Below are positions 43,953 through 51,881 of a stretch of 51,881 nt of DNA, piece by piece. The notes below the pieces were generated by a model. It searched no databases. It was not told where the DNA came from and saw nothing but the letters and a program-made list of their open reading frames with translations. Position 1 is the stretch's first letter; the number at the start of each line of letters is the position of its first letter. The DNA comes from CAYVAP01 sp964343195 (GTDB lineage Bacteria; Bacteroidota; Bacteroidia; J057), in NCBI GenBank assembly GCA_964343195.1, contig CAYFIR010000035.1:1-51881 (forward strand), in the 5' to 3' direction. A program made the translations under genes and the position numbers.

Positions 43953-45728
43953 ATGAAAGCAGTCCTGAACAATCCATATCGATTGATGGGCGTACTTGCG
44001 GGAGCATCAGCAAAAGAGATACAGAAGCAAAAGGGAAAAATCAACGCCTTTACAAAGGTGGGAAAACCAATTGTTTTTGATACCGACTTTACTGCTTTAG
44101 GTCCTCTTACACGCACTGAATCTACGCTTCAACAGGCATATAGCCGGGTAGAGCAAAATTCAGGAAGGCTGAAATATAGCCTCTTTTGGTTTGTTGAAAT
44201 ACAGCCACTTGACAAGATTGCTTTGGAATATTTGAAGCAAGGAGAATGGGCTAAAGCTGAGGAAATATGGAGTAAGCCTGTTAGTTCTGGAGTAGTAAGC
44301 TCTAGAAATTGGTCAGCTTTCAACAATTTAGGCTCACTTGGACTAGCAGAGGCATTTGAAAATGGTGGTGTAGACCATGAGGTTTTGGCTGGAGCTATTT
44401 GGAAAAAGGTAGCCCTGTTAAGTTCGCCCCACTTTTCAGAGTTCGTTTCAAAAACAACAGATGAACAATATCGTGCCAACCCAGAAGAAGAGACCAAAAA
44501 GTTTTTCGATGAAGTAATAGCCACGACTTACAATCATGGTGCAGGGATAAGGGAACTGACCATGATGATTGGGAAGTTGGATACCCTGCCTTCATTTGCT
44601 TTAGATTATTTGCAGGAAAAGTTGACTGGTCCTCTGATCCGGAATATTGAGCAAAGAATCGAGGAATGCAGTCATCGTCGAAATGGAAATGATAAGGAAG
44701 CACTTATAGCTGGGAAAAAACTACACAGACAAATCTGGGCTGATTTCCAAAGTCTAAAGAAGCTACTTCCTGGAGATGATTTACATTTTCAATTGTTGGC
44801 AGATAGCCTTGCGAAGGAACTATTGCAGTGTGGAGTGTCTTATTGGCATGAGTACAGTGAGAGGGAAGACGAGGGGGCAGCCAACTGGCAGCAGGATGTA
44901 CTAAAACTCACCAAGCAGGCTGCTCGGATTGCAGTTGGAAACGAAGTGTCGGAGCGTGTTAAAGAAAACTTAGATGCATTACAGGAATGGATTGACGATA
45001 AACCTGCTCGTGAGAAGCTCAAAATGGTGATGGAACCCCTCTCAGTTGTGGTAAATCATCTTGAAGCAACTGAAAGCGTGGAGATGAGCATACAAAATGC
45101 CAGAACTCTGGTGAATTCTTGTCTTCCGAAATTAAAAGAGATCAAGCTTTCACTTGGGGTGACTAATGGTTCATATCTTAGCTTGAGTAGTGCAGTGGTT
45201 TCACGCGCACTGGATTTTCTAGTTGCAGATATCAACCATATTCAGGATCAATTTGGGCCAGCAAGTCCTGTCGAGAGAGTTAGTCTTATTCTGGAGCTAC
45301 AAACTGCCCTTAAAAAGGCTTGGGAAACTACCAAGATAATTGGTCAGTTAGACATGGTGCACGAAGTGCGTCAACGCTTCGAGGAAAATAATCGCACATT
45401 AAGGGACCTCATGAACAGGCTCGATGTTTCCATGGAGTCTGCTGTAGATGCTGCCAGGGCAAGGAGAGCCACTACTAGTAGTTCTTCCTCTTCCAGCAGT
45501 GGAGGATGTTATGTTGCAACCCTAGCATATGGATCTTACGATCACCCGGAAGTACGTAAGCTACGTCGATTCCGTGATGGATATTTGGAGCATCGAGCTT
45601 GGGGACGCCAATTCGTCTCTTGGTACTACCGACACTCTCCTCAGTGGGTTGCCCGTTTGAAGCCCTACCCATGGCTTCATCGAATGATCCGTACCTCTCT
45701 CAGTTTTTTCACTCGTTACCTACCTTGA
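43953..45728 (+). CDS. J-domain-like protein with CFI-box C-terminal domain
   Basis: This 591-aa protein starts with NPYRLMGVLAGASAKEIQK, which resembles the first helix region of J-domain proteins but lacks the HPD motif needed to stimulate Hsp70. The region up to about residue 90 follows the pattern seen in Hsp70-associated relatives (LGPLTRTE, then SLFWF). The middle is helical. A serine run (about 507-515) links to the C-terminal CFI-box domain: GGCYVATLAYGS near 516-527, then HPEVRKLRRFRD. The CFI-box has no known function and occurs on many unrelated proteins, often near chaperone genes. The Hsp70 homologue two genes downstream is the likely partner. The very end contains a W/R-rich amphipathic stretch that may touch the membrane. 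Confidence 0.8.
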   Translation: MKAVLNNPYRLMGVLAGASAKEIQKQKGKINAFTKVGKPIVFDTDFTALGPLTRTESTLQQAYSRVEQNSGRLKYSLFWFVEIQPLDKIALEYLKQGEWAKAEEIWSKPVSSGVVSSRNWSAFNNLGSLGLAEAFENGGVDHEVLAGAIWKKVALLSSPHFSEFVSKTTDEQYRANPEEETKKFFDEVIATTYNHGAGIRELTMMIGKLDTLPSFALDYLQEKLTGPLIRNIEQRIEECSHRRNGNDKEALIAGKKLHRQIWADFQSLKKLLPGDDLHFQLLADSLAKELLQCGVSYWHEYSEREDEGAANWQQDVLKLTKQAARIAVGNEVSERVKENLDALQEWIDDKPAREKLKMVMEPLSVVVNHLEATESVEMSIQNARTLVNSCLPKLKEIKLSLGVTNGSYLSLSSAVVSRALDFLVADINHIQDQFGPASPVERVSLILELQTALKKAWETTKIIGQLDMVHEVRQRFEENNRTLRDLMNRLDVSMESAVDAARARRATTSSSSSSSSGGCYVATLAYGSYDHPEVRKLRRFRDGYLEHRAWGRQFVSWYYRHSPQWVARLKPYPWLHRMIRTSLSFFTRYLP

Positions 45729-45730
45729 CC

Positions 45731-46645
45731 ATGCAGACTAGATTCCTTCTATTGTTTTTGTTTCTACCCATCATGCTGTCAGCACAGTTGGACAGTACAT
45801 GGATAGACTCCGTCAAAAGCCTACAGGAAGAGGTCTCAACCCTCGATGTACGCCTGCAGCGACTTGCCACCTCACAAGACAGGATGCAGCGAAGTTTGTC
45901 AGCCCTGACTGATAAATCCGCTCAAAATCGCCTTGGGATGGATAGCCTGGGTCAGGCCCTCCTGCAGAGTACCGAACAAAGCGCAGCTAGGTCTCAAGCA
46001 CTAGGAGGGCAACTCGAAGCAGGGCTGCAAACCGCACAAGCGGCTGACCAAAAAATCGAGGACAACCTTGGCCGTAACACCCTCTATTGGATCATAGGGA
46101 TCCTAGTAGTCGCGGTATTGTCCCTGATCTTATTCTTTGTTCTCCGCCGCCGCCTTGATCAGACACAAACAGGCTTAGTCGATCAACTCACTCAGACTCG
46201 TGAAAAACTGGAAGCTGAAGGGATTAGCCTCGACCAAAAGCTGATCGACTTACTCGACCGTCAAATGCAATTGATGCAGCAGGAGCGGACCACTGCTCCC
46301 GTGGAAGAAGAAACTGAGGTGGACCACTCCTTGGCGCTGAAAGTGGCAGATGAGATTGTACGCATCGAGAAGAACCTCTCTCGAATGGCGGACGGCACGA
46401 AGGGATTGAAGCAGTTGAGAAGGTCAGTCAACAGCATTCGCGACAACTTCCTCGCCAATGGCTATGAAATGGTGGAGATGTTGGGGAAGTCGTTTGATGA
46501 GGGGATGAAAGTTACTGCAACCTTCATTCCTGATGAAGACCTGAATCCAGAAGAGCGAATAATAACCCGCATAATTCGGCCTCAGGTCAATCACAGAGGC
46601 ACAATGATTCAATCTGCACAAATCGAAGTATCACAAGGCTCATAA
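45731..46645 (+). CDS. Signal-peptide coiled-coil membrane protein
   Basis: This protein has about 304 aa. Residues 1-19 form a signal peptide ending in LSA-Q. An extracytoplasmic coiled coil follows (about 25-110), then one membrane helix (about 117-138) ending in RRRL, and a second, cytoplasmic coiled coil (about 145-260). This is the layout of a one-pass signal transducer with helices on both sides. The open frame extends upstream to 45599 inside the J-like gene, but the ATG at 45731, 2 bases behind that stop, gives the clean signal peptide. No family was recognised. In context it may pass a signal from outside to the Hsp70 and kinase proteins encoded next. Confidence 0.78.
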   Translation: MQTRFLLLFLFLPIMLSAQLDSTWIDSVKSLQEEVSTLDVRLQRLATSQDRMQRSLSALTDKSAQNRLGMDSLGQALLQSTEQSAARSQALGGQLEAGLQTAQAADQKIEDNLGRNTLYWIIGILVVAVLSLILFFVLRRRLDQTQTGLVDQLTQTREKLEAEGISLDQKLIDLLDRQMQLMQQERTTAPVEEETEVDHSLALKVADEIVRIEKNLSRMADGTKGLKQLRRSVNSIRDNFLANGYEMVEMLGKSFDEGMKVTATFIPDEDLNPEERIITRIIRPQVNHRGTMIQSAQIEVSQGS

Positions 46646-46656
46646 ATACCCCCATC

Positions 46657-49179
46657 ATGAAAAGGTACAAAATTGACTACGGGATAGATCTCGGCACGAC
46701 TAACTCCGCGATTGCAAGGATGCAAGGTGGGAAGGCTACCATATCCAAATCTGACACATTGAAGGATACTATGCCTTCCTGCATCGGTTTTAATAAAAAG
46801 AAGTCTACTCAGTCAGGAGATTCGGCAACCAATGCGTTAAGGTCTGACCGTCTCCGTGCGATGAAGACATGGAGAAGTGATAAATCGAATTACTTCATCG
46901 AGTTCAAGCGCACCATGGGTACCGATCACGGCTATGAGAGTAGTTATATGGGCCGTAGCTATAGTTCTGAAGAACTGTCGGCAGAAGTACTCAAAAAGCT
47001 TAAGAGTTTTATCACCGATGAGAGTTTTTACTCTGCTGTAATCACGGTGCCAGCTAAGTTTACCATGATCCAGAAGGATGCCACCCGTCGGGCAGGGCAG
47101 CTAGCTGGCTTTCAGCATGTGGAACTTTTGCAAGAGCCTATTGCGGCGTCTATGGCCTATGGCTTGGACAATCAACAGAAAGATGGCTACTGGATGGTTT
47201 TTGACTTTGGAGGAGGAACCTTTGATGCGGCCCTGTTGAAAGTTGAGGAAGGCATTATGCAGGTTGTCGACACAGAGGGAGACAACTATTTGGGAGGGAA
47301 GAACCTAGACTATGCCATCGTAGACGAGATAATTATTCCTTATCTAGAGGAGGAATATGTAATCGACAGTATCATGGCTGATGAGGGAAAACGCTCCATC
47401 CTTCGGGAGGCCATGAAGTACTATGCGGAAGAGACCAAGATCCAACTTTCCTTTAAGGACAGTCATAACATCCTTTCTGACTTGGGGGATATTCCTGGTG
47501 AGGATGACGAAGGAGAAGAATTTGAACTGGATATCACGGTTACCCATGAATCTGTCAAGCCTGTTCTGGGGCCCATCTTCCAAAAAGCCATTGACCTTAC
47601 CAAAGGGTTGCTGCAACGAAATCACCTGCAGGGTAGCCAACTCAGCTCCTTGATTCTAGTGGGCGGGCCTACCTACTCGCCCATCCTTCGCGACATGCTG
47701 GCTGCACAGATATGTTCGCCCGATACCAGCACCGACCCCATGACAGCCGTTGCCAAAGGGGCCGCCCTCTATGCCTCTACGGTGGATGTGGATGAAGACC
47801 TCAAAGAAACCCAACGGGACCGTACCAAGGTACAATTGGAAATTGTGTATGAAGCCACAACCGTAGAGCAAGAGGAGTGGATCGCCATCAAAACCTTACC
47901 CCATAAAACCGAGGGCACCATCCCCGAACCCCTATATGCTGAGTTTGTACGGGGAGATCAGGCCTGGTCTAGTGGGAAGGTTCAGATCAATGCAACTGGC
48001 GAAGTGATTGAAACGCAGTTGGTGGAGAGCCGTTCCAATGCCTTTGAGGTGCGTCTCTATAATGAAGCTGGAGATCCCATCCCGTGTGAACCAGGGAGTT
48101 TTACCATCATCCAGGGGGCAAAGATCGGAAGCGCAACCCTGCCTTATCATCTAGGCATCGAGATCATGGACCCTCTAAGTGAGCGTGCCGTGTTCCAGTC
48201 CATTAAAGGGCTGGAAAAAAATCAGTCATTGCCGGCTGTTGGGGTAATTAACGGGCTAAAAACCCAGAAACAGATTCGACCCGGCATAGCTCAGGATGAA
48301 ATCAAGATCCCAATCTATCAGGGAGAGCACAATGCTGAGGGATCCCGAGCCATTTATAATGAGCATGTCAATGATGTAGTCATAACCGGTGGGGAATTAC
48401 CCGCCATGCTCCCCGAAGGCAGTGAGGTAGAATTGACAGTTAAGGTAGACCGATCTGAAAAGATGACACTGGAAGTCTTCTTTCCCTATTTAGAGCATCA
48501 GGCTAGCATTGATGTGCCTATTACATTAAAAGAAGTGGTGGATGAGTCCTGGCTGAGTTCGGAGATCCAGAAAGCGCATCGGGATGTTGGTCGCCTGGAA
48601 GATAATGGCCACACTGATCCAGTGGAAGTTGCAAATTTACAAACGGATCTGGAATATCTGGATAAGCGATTTCAGCAGGGGAGGCAGGATCCCGATCGAC
48701 GAAATGAAGTACTGGAAGGGCTAAGGAAGTCAATGCGTAGGATTGATGAGCTTAATTTGCAAGGGGAGTGGCCTCGATTGGAAGAAGAATTACGCGATCA
48801 GTTTAATCGCTTGGAAAGAGTCCAGGAAGATCTTGGGAATGAGGAAAGTGCCCGTCAGATTGAGACATATCGTAAGCAGGTAGATGAGGTTATCCGCAAA
48901 CAGGATGTGAAACTAGGGAAAAAATTACTGAAGGAAGTTCATCATTTCTTCTTCCAACTCACTTTCTTATACCAATTGATTGGCTTCCTACAGCAGCATC
49001 AGGAGAATTTCAACAGATTCCATTGGAAGGATGCCAACCGTGCGAGGCAGCTCCTTAATCAGGGTTTACAGGTCGCCTCACAGTCTCCGACTGTGGAGAA
49101 CCTGCACCCGATTGTGCTGGCCTTGATCGAGCTATTGCCAGACAGCGAAGTTTCTGAAACGGGCTTGTTAACGCGCTAG
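46657..49179 (+). CDS. Hsp70 (DnaK-like) homologue with divergent C-terminus
   Basis: This 840-aa protein has an Hsp70 ATPase domain: YGIDLGTTNSAIA at 8-20, VFDFGGGTFDAALL near 185-198 and LILVGGPTYSP near 332-342. The ATPase fold is therefore complete. Beyond about residue 380 it no longer resembles the DnaK substrate domain. A beta-rich region (about 385-620) precedes a long helical, charged tail (about 630-830), making the protein about 200 residues longer than DnaK. Such divergent Hsp70s are usually dedicated to a local system, not to general folding. Its place between a J-like/coiled-coil pair and a kinase-AAA+ protein supports a special role. The start lies 11 bases behind the previous stop. 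Confidence 0.88.
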   Translation: MKRYKIDYGIDLGTTNSAIARMQGGKATISKSDTLKDTMPSCIGFNKKKSTQSGDSATNALRSDRLRAMKTWRSDKSNYFIEFKRTMGTDHGYESSYMGRSYSSEELSAEVLKKLKSFITDESFYSAVITVPAKFTMIQKDATRRAGQLAGFQHVELLQEPIAASMAYGLDNQQKDGYWMVFDFGGGTFDAALLKVEEGIMQVVDTEGDNYLGGKNLDYAIVDEIIIPYLEEEYVIDSIMADEGKRSILREAMKYYAEETKIQLSFKDSHNILSDLGDIPGEDDEGEEFELDITVTHESVKPVLGPIFQKAIDLTKGLLQRNHLQGSQLSSLILVGGPTYSPILRDMLAAQICSPDTSTDPMTAVAKGAALYASTVDVDEDLKETQRDRTKVQLEIVYEATTVEQEEWIAIKTLPHKTEGTIPEPLYAEFVRGDQAWSSGKVQINATGEVIETQLVESRSNAFEVRLYNEAGDPIPCEPGSFTIIQGAKIGSATLPYHLGIEIMDPLSERAVFQSIKGLEKNQSLPAVGVINGLKTQKQIRPGIAQDEIKIPIYQGEHNAEGSRAIYNEHVNDVVITGGELPAMLPEGSEVELTVKVDRSEKMTLEVFFPYLEHQASIDVPITLKEVVDESWLSSEIQKAHRDVGRLEDNGHTDPVEVANLQTDLEYLDKRFQQGRQDPDRRNEVLEGLRKSMRRIDELNLQGEWPRLEEELRDQFNRLERVQEDLGNEESARQIETYRKQVDEVIRKQDVKLGKKLLKEVHHFFFQLTFLYQLIGFLQQHQENFNRFHWKDANRARQLLNQGLQVASQSPTVENLHPIVLALIELLPDSEVSETGLLTR

Positions 49180-49193
49180 GAGGGCGAGATTCT

Positions 49194-50999
49194 ATGCCTC
49201 ATACAACTTCCATCCTTACAACTGGTGAACGCTTTGCCGATCGGTACGAAGTCCTCTTCTTCGTAAAACGTGGGAACTATGCCGAAACCTATAGGGTCAA
49301 AGATGAAACAGGTAAAATCTGCCTGCTGAAACTCCTTGACCTCAAAAGTATGCACCCTGCTCAGTTTGCACCTTCTGGGCAGGTATTGGAAATCGAGATC
49401 CTCAAGGAAGTAACCCACCCCAATCTGCTGAGCTATCAGGATAGTGATGAACTGGTTCTAAAGGGCCAACGATACGCCTACCTTTTACTGGATTTCATTA
49501 GTGGAGAAATCTTATCAGATAAGCTTAGCCGGGACCAGTCTCTTTATGTGTTCGAGGCTAAGAAGATTGTGCAGGGAGTGGTTGAAGGTTTACGTTATTT
49601 ACATCAACTCCCAAGGCCTGTAGTTCATAATGACCTCACCCACCTTAATGTCATGATGGACCTTGCGGCCAGCGCCCCTAAGCCCCGCTTAATTGATTTT
49701 GGCTATGCCCAATATCTGGATCAACCCCGCCAAGCATTCCGAAAAGAGGGGCTAAACCCCTTTTATCTTGCTCCAGAGGCCTACCAACAAGTCTTTTCGC
49801 CCCAAAGCGACCTATTTGCTGCCGGTGCCTTGCTATACCACCTAATCTTCGGGATACCCCCATGGTTTATTAGTATTCCCAATTATCAGGCTGAAGCAGG
49901 GCGTGTGGCTCAGATCATCCACCAAGCCCGAAAAAAGCCACTAAAATTTCCCAATCGTTCTCAGGTATTTGGGACCATAGACGCTGACCTCCCAGAGATT
50001 ATTCGAAAAGCCCTCGCGATTCGACCTGAGGAACGGTTTACCAGTGCGGAATCCTTTCTGCAAGCATTACATGGAAAATGGGAACCCGGTCAGGTAGTAG
50101 TAAACCTCCCAGAGACTCCCGGATTGGATACTGCTTCTCCACAGCCTACAGAGTCTGTTCCTGACGAAGCCCCTCAAGGCTTTGCGCGCATCGCGGGTAT
50201 GAAGGATCTCAAGGAAATGCTCAAACAGGATGTCATTCGGGCGCTACAAGAAAAAGAACTATATCAAGAGTATGGCCTTAGCATCCCGAATGGGCTCCTC
50301 CTGTATGGTCCGCCAGGATGTGGCAAAACCTATTTCTCCCGACGACTCACTGAAGAAGTAGGGTTCAATTTTACCTCAATAAAACCTTCCGATCTTGCAT
50401 CAATCTATGTGCACGGCTCACAAGAGAAGATTGGGAAGTTATTTGATGAAGCCAGAGAAAATGCTCCTACCGTCCTCTACTTTGATGAGTTCGATGGAAT
50501 CGTCCCACGACGAGATAGCATGACGAATCAAAGTCAGGCTTCCGAGGTAAATGAATTCTTGGCCCAAATGACTGACTGTGGAGAAGACGGGATTTTCATC
50601 ATTGCCTCTACCAATTATCCGGAACGAATAGACCCAGCCGTCTTGCGTACCGGTCGCTTGGATAAGCGAGTGTACCTCCCTCCTCCTGATTATGACGCAC
50701 GTAGAGAACTATTTGAACTTGCTCTCACTGGTCGTCCACTCGACTTTGGGTTGGACTATGGTGCACTTGCAGATCATACAGAAGGCTATGTGGCCAGCGA
50801 CCTAACACACATTGTCAATGAAGCAGCGAGAAAAGCTTTGGGCTTAAGAAGTAAAATCACTCAAAAATTGTTGGAGGAGACAATTGATTCAGTTCGCCCC
50901 TCAGTTTCTTTAGAAGATCTCAAAAGATATGAGAGAGTCCGGAAAAAGATAGAGGGAACAGATGATCAGGCTCAACTCCCCCCTATCGGATTCAAATAA
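49194..50999 (+). CDS. Protein kinase-AAA+ ATPase fusion
   Basis: This 601-aa protein carries two enzymes. The N-terminal kinase domain (about 15-290) has K46, an alpha-C Glu near 66-68, HNDLTHLN near 144-151 (HND in place of HRD, still with the catalytic Asp and Asn) and DFG near 167, so it is probably active. The AAA+ domain (about 325-575) is of the FtsH/Cdc48 kind: GPPGCGKT near 372-379, LYFDEFDG near 428-435, the sensor ASTN near 470 and arginines near 480. There is no protease domain and no membrane segment. AAA+ ATPases of this type unfold or remodel proteins. Next to Hsp70, this suggests a disaggregase-like or regulatory partner controlled by phosphorylation. It starts 14 bases after the Hsp70 stop. 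It differs from the Mokosh kinase fusion. Confidence 0.87.
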   Translation: MPHTTSILTTGERFADRYEVLFFVKRGNYAETYRVKDETGKICLLKLLDLKSMHPAQFAPSGQVLEIEILKEVTHPNLLSYQDSDELVLKGQRYAYLLLDFISGEILSDKLSRDQSLYVFEAKKIVQGVVEGLRYLHQLPRPVVHNDLTHLNVMMDLAASAPKPRLIDFGYAQYLDQPRQAFRKEGLNPFYLAPEAYQQVFSPQSDLFAAGALLYHLIFGIPPWFISIPNYQAEAGRVAQIIHQARKKPLKFPNRSQVFGTIDADLPEIIRKALAIRPEERFTSAESFLQALHGKWEPGQVVVNLPETPGLDTASPQPTESVPDEAPQGFARIAGMKDLKEMLKQDVIRALQEKELYQEYGLSIPNGLLLYGPPGCGKTYFSRRLTEEVGFNFTSIKPSDLASIYVHGSQEKIGKLFDEARENAPTVLYFDEFDGIVPRRDSMTNQSQASEVNEFLAQMTDCGEDGIFIIASTNYPERIDPAVLRTGRLDKRVYLPPPDYDARRELFELALTGRPLDFGLDYGALADHTEGYVASDLTHIVNEAARKALGLRSKITQKLLEETIDSVRPSVSLEDLKRYERVRKKIEGTDDQAQLPPIGFK

Positions 51000-51024
51000 A
51001 CTTAATTACCCAACTTTGGTCACT

Positions 51025-51552
51025 ATGGATACTATTACTTTTGAAAAACTACTGCTAAAAACTGCATTTTCCTGTATGGCCTGTGATGGGCATATTGATC
51101 CTCGTGAAATTGCGCTCATTCAACATCTGGATGATGACCATACCATGTTTGGAGACCTTGATCTACAATCCGAAATCAACCAGATGGTAGAAAAAATAAA
51201 CTCACAAGGTTTTGGATTCCTTCGAACATATCTCCTTGAAATCAAACAGACCAACCTTACACCTAAGGAGGAGATTTCTATCATTAAGGTAGCCATCAAA
51301 ACCATTGATGCTGATGAAAAAGTAGAATACAGCGAGATTCGTTTTTTCAAACTGCTGCGATCATATCTCAAGGTATCCAATAAAACTATTCTGGGAGAAC
51401 TGCCAGGAATAGAAGATTACCTGGAGCGAGACATCATCTCTCCCTCCTACATTCAGAAACTGACTTCAGCCTACTTTGATAACCAGAAGTGGAAGCCTAT
51501 GAAGACGATCAGCTTGGATCAAATAAATGGCTTATCTGACGGGGTTGAGTAA
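51025..51552 (+). CDS. TerB-like protein
   Basis: This protein has about 175 aa. CMACDGHIDPREIALI near residues 13-28 and TIDADEKVEYSEI near 92-104 are two copies of the acidic D-x-D/E-x-x-x-x-x-E helix pattern of the TerB (tellurite resistance B) family, which binds metal ions. TerB-like proteins accompany membrane-linked stress and defence systems. The open frame begins at 50962 inside the kinase-AAA gene, but the ATG at 51025 starts MDTITFEKLL right at the first TerB helix, 25 bases behind the previous stop, so I use it. It is the last gene of the operon. Confidence 0.78.
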   Translation: MDTITFEKLLLKTAFSCMACDGHIDPREIALIQHLDDDHTMFGDLDLQSEINQMVEKINSQGFGFLRTYLLEIKQTNLTPKEEISIIKVAIKTIDADEKVEYSEIRFFKLLRSYLKVSNKTILGELPGIEDYLERDIISPSYIQKLTSAYFDNQKWKPMKTISLDQINGLSDGVE

Positions 51553-51881
51553 AAACGGAGCATTCCAAACTGATAAGCTAAGCCTGAACAAGTCTATGAA
51601 GCTAAATCTGGTTTGTTGTGTTGTCTCTCGTTTAGCCTGAACCAATTCCCCATTTACAAAAATTACAAATATTAGAATTTATCAAATTGTTAAACAAGAT
51701 CTCAAGCCGTTTATTAAAAATAATTGCTCTACGGCAACAAGTTTGAGGGAAATAAAGCTGAATTTCCGATGGCTACATTATGGAGTTGTCTAAAGTACCG
51801 ATTGAGTTTTCCTGATCAAACAGGTTGTAATTCCCATTAGATTCAAATTGAACCAGTTTCTGGCAGTAGTTTCGTATCTCA
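51553..51881. other. Trailing region without a recognised gene
   Basis: These 329 bases to the window edge are AT-rich and hold no convincing gene. AGCCTGAAC occurs twice (near 51582 and 51636). No clear terminator was found behind the TerB-like gene. Confidence 0.5.

Noticed and set aside
51025..51552. Shango system because of the TerB-like protein
   Set aside because: Shango pairs TerB with an ATPase and its own helicase. Here the neighbours are Hsp70 and a kinase-AAA+ fusion, and no helicase is adjacent.
1..51881. CRISPR array, tRNA or transposon
   Set aside because: No regularly spaced long repeats, no recognisable cloverleaf, and no transposase or integrase among the encoded proteins. 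The only tandem repeats are short 7-base units.

Overview
The window reads as one very large anti-phage defence island from a bacterium, most likely of the phylum Bacteroidota. Reasons for that phylum are the general absence of Shine-Dalgarno sequences before genes with secure starts, a lipoprotein signal ending in ACGG, a CFI-box C-terminal domain next to Hsp70-type genes, and short intergenic A/C-rich heptamer repeats. This assignment is an inference. No tRNA, rRNA, CRISPR array, integrase or transposase is visible.

The backbone is a complete type III BREX set in its known gene order, all on the + strand: brxF (453-878), brxC (868-4533), pglXI methyltransferase (24135-26768), brxHII helicase (37339-40140), pglZ (40121-41596) and brxA (41589-42224). 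It is split twice. About 19.6 kb lies between brxC and pglXI, and about 10.6 kb between pglXI and brxHII.

The first insert (4.5-24 kb, + strand) holds two blocks. One is a tightly spaced group: a RecQ-type helicase with an N-terminal PD-(D/E)xK-like nuclease domain, a tail-anchored coiled-coil protein and two DUF262 (GmrSD-like) proteins, followed by a WYL regulator. The other resembles Druantia type III: a YjiT/DruH-like protein of 1012 aa next to a DruE-like DUF1998 helicase of about 1987 aa.

The second insert (27-37.3 kb) begins with three overlapping + strand genes that match no system I can name: two multi-pass membrane proteins and a lipoprotein with a von Willebrand factor A-like fold. 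It ends with a two-gene block on the - strand that matches Mokosh type I, a kinase-SF1 helicase fusion plus a PLD-family protein.

Downstream of brxA, two hairpins (42242-42326) seem to close the BREX operon. A second uncharacterised operon follows (42651-51552): a membrane-anchored protein, a J-domain-like/CFI-box protein, a secreted-type coiled-coil membrane protein, an 840-aa Hsp70 homologue, a kinase-AAA+ ATPase fusion and a TerB-like protein. It looks like a chaperone and phosphorylation system at the membrane.

Base composition is patchy inside several genes, notably the methyltransferase, brxHII and both DUF262 genes. This suggests repeated within-gene recombination. The best candidates for undescribed biology are the membrane/lipoprotein trio, the Hsp70-kinase/AAA-TerB operon and the nuclease-RecQ/paired-DUF262 module.
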